Below are positions 56,990-64,000 of a DNA stretch of 64,000 nucleotides, one piece after another (position 1 is the stretch's first letter; each line of letters starts with the position of its first letter). Both the position numbers and the translations under genes were made by a program. Source of the stretch: Antennarius striatus (taxonomy: Eukaryota; Chordata; Actinopteri; Lophiiformes; Antennariidae). The DNA is taken from the NCBI RefSeq assembly GCF_040054535.1, contig NC_090781.1:9365982-9429981 (forward strand). The letters are read 5' to 3'. Below the pieces are notes generated by a model, which was not told the origin of the DNA, made no database searches, and saw nothing but the letters and a program-made list of their open reading frames with translations.

Positions 56990-59442
56990 ATGTTACAACC
57001 TTGTTACATATCACTTTGGAAAGCTTTGCTGCTGATAGTGGATTTGGTGCTTATTTTCCTACTGGCTATAAGAAGAGGGAATCCTGTGTGTCAAACATAT
57101 GGAACAAAAGAACAGGCTCAGTTTTCTAAGGAGGGTGACATCAACATTGGAGGCATTTTCCCCTTCCTGCCAGATTCCAGCTCTCCTGTCTGACCCTGGA
57201 AAAATTCAGTGTGAAGGGTAAGACACTGATGAAAGTACATATGACTGTAAACCATACTACACATAAAAAACTCTCTATTTTGTCAAGAAATCATCATGCA
57301 CATTTTTCATAATTTTTGTCTTTGTCTTTTAAATTTCCAACACTGGCATTTTTCCCCATTCTCTTATTTTCAGACTACACCCAGGAGAGTTGCAATATGC
57401 GTACACTATGATGTTTGCCATTAAAGAGATCAACAACAGCTCAGACCTGCTACCAAGAAAGACTTCCTCCCACCTCCAAAAGCATGCGCTTCAGGATAAA
57501 TTGGCCGGTCTCAAATTGCCCGTAGGAGTGAGTGTGTGTGTGTGTGTGGTTGTCTGTCTTTGTGTGTGGCTCCGCGGCGCACTGGCATCATGCCCGGAGT
57601 GTCTCCCGCCTCATGCCCTATGGCAGCTGGGATAGGCTCCAGCTCTCCGTGACACGCTGTAGCGGATACAGCGGAAGAAAATGGATCGATGGAAGATGTG
57701 AAACTCCACAATTTCTTATACATGTTTCAGATTAGTCATTTGGCAACTTCTGCATGCATCATCAACAGAAGAGAGTATCCCTCCTTCTTAAGAACCATAC
57801 CTAGTGACATCTAGCAGAGCCAAGTTTTAGCAAAGCTTGTGAAAAACTTTGGCTTTCCCATAGGTACTATTTATTAGAACAAATAGTGACTATGGAAATG
57901 GCGGCATGGCTACTTTCCTGGAAGCAGCAAAAATGGAAGAAGTATGTGTTGAGTACTCTCTCTATTTATAGAATTGATCCAAGGAAGTGGTTTTTAGAGG
58001 TGGTTGAAATCATCAAGAAATCCTCTTCAAAGGTAATAGTAGCATTTGCTGATGGCACAGACCTTGACATATTTATTAAGGTGCTTCATGATCAGAACGT
58101 GACTAGAATACAATGGGTTGGCAGCGAGGGCTAGATCACATATCGCTACATTGCCTCTCCAATAAATGATGCTGTCGTCCAGGGGGAATTGGATTTTGCA
58201 GCACTAAATGCTCACATTCCTCGACTGCAAGAGTTCCTCACTAACAGCAGGCCATCTACCACACCAGGAGACCAAGGACTAGTTGAGCTGTGGAAGACGA
58301 TATTCAGCTGCACACTGACTCCCATAGCAGAGACTCAAGCAGCCTTCCCTGTGCAGGAAGGAGCCTCTGTGGGACACAACCACACGCTTCACAGCTATTT
58401 CAGATGCCATTTTGCTGAATACAGTTTACAAGTAGACCACATATGCTTTTGCTCGTGCATTGCATATATTTACATGTGAACATGGACGGGATCCTTTTGA
58501 AAACAATACTTGTGCTGACAAAGAAAATATCCAACCGTGGCAAGTAAAACTGAAAACCACATGCTGTGCCACGTTCATCATACTGCCTTAATCACTAATA
58601 AATGACACTATTGTTTTCCTACAGGTGTTGCATTACACAGGACAATTTTACCACTACCATTTGTGAAAATGTATATTTTGATGGTTTGGGTGATTCTGTG
58701 GCGCGATATGCGCTGGTAAACTGGCAGATGGATGAAACAGGCTACATTCAGTTTGAGAGTATTGGTTACTATGCTGCCTCCAGGCCTGAGGGTCAACAGT
58801 TCCAAATGAAGGAAGGTGTGAGAGCTGTGTGGGTACGCAGAGCGTTTGAGGTAAGAAAATATAGACCGCCTGTCCTTTTAAAGGAACAACAAAAAATCAT
58901 TGTATGCCTTTTATAAAGAAACATATTTTACCCTCTTGCTACTAATTAATATTTCAAATAAAAAATAAATAATGTGAAGGTTTCCTTTTAAAGTTTTTTA
59001 TAATTCTGTCTCTGAAAAGCAGGTTCCAGTGTCTGTTTGCAGTGAGAAGTGTTTGTCGGGGACCTGAGCTTTTTTCAAGGGTAATTTGATCTGCTGCTTT
59101 GGTTGCATCCCCTGTGCTGTTGGTGAGTTCAGTAACAGTACAAGTGAGACAGCAGGATTCCTGGACTTTAACTGTGATCGTGTGCCTGTTGGGCAAAATC
59201 ACTCTCACCACTTTACTGGTATACTTGAAGATGTATGTGCTGTACAGCCTAAACATATGTACGCTTTCAGATGCAGGGGAATGTGAGAAATGTCCTCCAG
59301 AATACAAGTGCAATGAAAAGAGGAACAGCTGTGACTTTAAAGTTATTGACTTCCTTACCTTCAGGGAAATAATGGGTCTACTGTTGGTCACCTTTTCTGT
59401 CTTTGGTGCCTGTCTGGCAATGACTACAGCCCTGATATTTTT
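56990..59442 (+). pseudogene. V2R-psiC: broken class C olfactory receptor
   Basis: All six exons of a V2R can be traced: 56990-57217 (signal peptide; frame shifted near its end), 57374-57463 (exon 2, cut after NNSSDLLP by a SINE), 57731-58543, 58625-58850, 59023-59143 and 59271-59442. Damage includes loss of the rest of exon 2, TAG codons at 57812-57814 and 58132-58134, and frameshifts in exons 1, 3 and 4 (exon 4 is 226 nt instead of 228-231). Exon 5 has an in-frame TGA and is 121 nt instead of 124. Exon 6 stops after the first membrane helix (FGACLAMTTALIFF). Splice-site dinucleotides are mostly intact, which suggests the decay is not ancient. No functional protein is possible. Confidence 0.92.
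57464..57690 (+). mobile_element. V-SINE, 5'-truncated, inside V2R-psiC exon 2
   Basis: Starts in the central block (CTTCCTCCCACCTCCAAAAG) and runs through a GT tract and CCAGCTCTCCGTGACACGCT to a short GGAT tail. The tRNA-like head is missing. The receptor exon's remaining part is also missing, so insertion came with, or was followed by, a deletion. No clear target duplication is visible. Confidence 0.85.
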
Positions 59443-59960
59443 TGGGTCCCCAGATATTTTTCTCAGATTAAAATATTTATGCATGGAGGCATCATGGGCT
59501 TGAGTCTTGAGATGGAGACTTGTAAGTTTCCATCTCATGAAGAAAGTAGGGGTGCAGTTCATCTGCCCTCTTCCATTTGAGTGTGTTTGACTTTTGGTTA
59601 TGGGATTTGTTTTTCTCAAAGCCTTTTGCATTCATCACAGTGAAAAAGTCTCAGTGGAGCATCCTGTTGATCTCCACAAATCCATACCTAATCATAATGT
59701 ACAATAATAAGTATGTCATAAAAAGATATGTACTGTATTTTATAAATGAGATCTAAATATTGAATTTTTTTTTTTTCTTTCAAGATGATATATTGAATGG
59801 CTATTGATAAATGTACACGATGTGTGAGGTAAAGTGACCATGATAGAATAAGTTATTTATTAAATCAATGTAGAGTATCATCTTCCCCCAACAACACAAA
59901 CAGGCACCTCATTTGGTTTTGGTCTCCTCTGGTCTCCAGAGGATTTACAAGACCTGTTGC
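59443..59960. other. Intergenic region between V2R-psiC and V2R-D
   Basis: The missing helices 2-7 of the pseudogene are not found here. No other gene or repeat is recognised. Confidence 0.5.
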
Positions 59961-59966
59961 TCGATG

Positions 59967-59975
59967 TATATAAAG
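59967..59975 (+). promoter_or_regulatory. Putative TATA box of V2R-D
   Basis: TATATAAAG, 50-58 bases before the start codon, implying a 5' UTR of only about 25-30 bases if transcription starts at the usual distance. Confidence 0.5.
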
Positions 59976-60024
59976 CTCTGACAAGTGCTGTTAAACTGGT
60001 TGGCCTGACATACAAACCAGAGCT

Positions 60025-63318
<3,294 letters not shown>

Positions 63319-63508
63319 AATAAGGATGTACAGTATATGACTGATTATTGTCCAAATTAACTGGAATGTATAGTGTCTTTTGCTATGTTTTATTTTGCAT
63401 TCAAATTATAGTCTGTTTCATCTCTTTGTCATGTAATGTTTCTAATACATTTAAATTTCAATAACTGAATGCATGTCATCTGTTATAACTTTCATTAGAT
63501 AAAACACC

Positions 63509-63510
<2 letters not shown>

Positions 63511-63568
<58 letters not shown>

Positions 63569-63600
63569 TATATATATGTGAGTGAGTAGACACATTTGAC

Positions 63601-63684
<84 letters not shown>
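63511..63684. repeat. (GT)n and (TA)n microsatellites
   Basis: A GT tract (63511-63565) and a TA tract (63604-63684), about 190 bases beyond the stop of V2R-D. Confidence 0.97.
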
Positions 63685-63685
<1 letters not shown>

Positions 63686-63831
63686 TGCATTATATATGCA
63701 TCCATAGTAATATAGTAAAACACTATTAATATTCTGCAAACATTTATTGGCACTAAATTTGTGCAGTCGACGAACTGTATTAACAAAATAAATTAGTTAG
63801 TTAGGTATTATTTAAAAAAAGAAAGGAAGTC

Positions 63832-64000
63832 TGGAGTGGCAGAGAAGTATGTTAGAACGGTGCAGGACATGTATGAGGACTGTAAGACAGTGGTGAGATG
63901 TGCTGTAGGTGTGACAGAGGAGTTCAAGGTGGAGGTGGGACTGCATCAGGGATCAGCTCTGAGCCCCTTCTTGTTTGCCATGGTGATGGACAGGCTGACA
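63832..64000 (+). mobile_element. RTE/BovB-like LINE reverse transcriptase, running off the window
   Basis: The plus strand encodes SGVAEKYVRTVQDMYEDCKT, then VEVGLHQGSALSPFLFAMVM. This is the same reverse transcriptase segment as at 16300-16405 on the other strand, and it is open to the window edge. It begins abruptly within the polymerase domain, so it is 5'-truncated. Confidence 0.8.

Noticed and set aside
59443-59640. Search for the missing helices of V2R-psiC downstream
   Set aside because: No seven-helix motifs such as LTFIG or FNEAK appear on either strand before V2R-D; the part is deleted.

Overview
The window is nuclear DNA from a ray-finned (teleost) fish. The evidence is a cluster of fish-type vomeronasal/olfactory class C receptors (V2R, also called OlfC), a teleost-style mix of transposons (L1, L1-Tx1, L2-like, RTE/BovB-like, V-SINE, PIF/Harbinger, hAT, Tigger-like) and abundant (TA)n, (CA)n and (GA)n microsatellites. 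I cannot name the species. No bacterial, plasmid, phage or CRISPR features are present.

The host genes are four class C GPCR loci. V2R-A lies on the minus strand (20985-24857), appears intact (875 codons plus stop) and is split into ten exons instead of six. V2R-B (52986-56273, 844 aa) and V2R-D (60025-63318, 850 aa) lie on the plus strand with the standard six-exon layout. Between them sits V2R-psiC (56990-59442), a wreck with a SINE in exon 2, stop codons, frameshifts and loss of everything after the first membrane helix. All splice phases in A, B and D close in frame. The five residues that contact alpha-amino acids in the calcium-sensing receptor are present in all three, with Ser to Thr at one site in B and D. 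These receptors are therefore expected to be amino-acid-sensing olfactory receptors of microvillous sensory neurons.

The rest is mostly transposon-derived. 0-9 kb: microsatellites, an internally deleted RTE copy, a tRNA-derived SINE, an L2 scrap and a GC-rich DNA-transposon relic. 9-16 kb: three LINE 3' ends in a row, a hAT relic with a BED finger, and an L1-Tx1 element interrupted by a PIF/Harbinger element. 16-18.3 kb: an RTE copy. 26.4-36.8 kb: a nearly full-length L1, broken by a V-SINE in its 3' UTR, by a TA-flanked 1.48-kb element in ORF2 (which carries its own V-SINE), and by a 3.15-kb L2-like LINE in ORF1. 38-52 kb: SINEs, DNA-transposon relics, simple repeats and several striking palindromes. 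63.8-64 kb: another RTE copy running off the window.

The most interesting observation is V2R-A. Three extra introns in the ligand-binding exon and one in the seven-helix exon all sit at MAG|G sites without changing the reading frame, and they separate the ligand-contact residues onto different exons.
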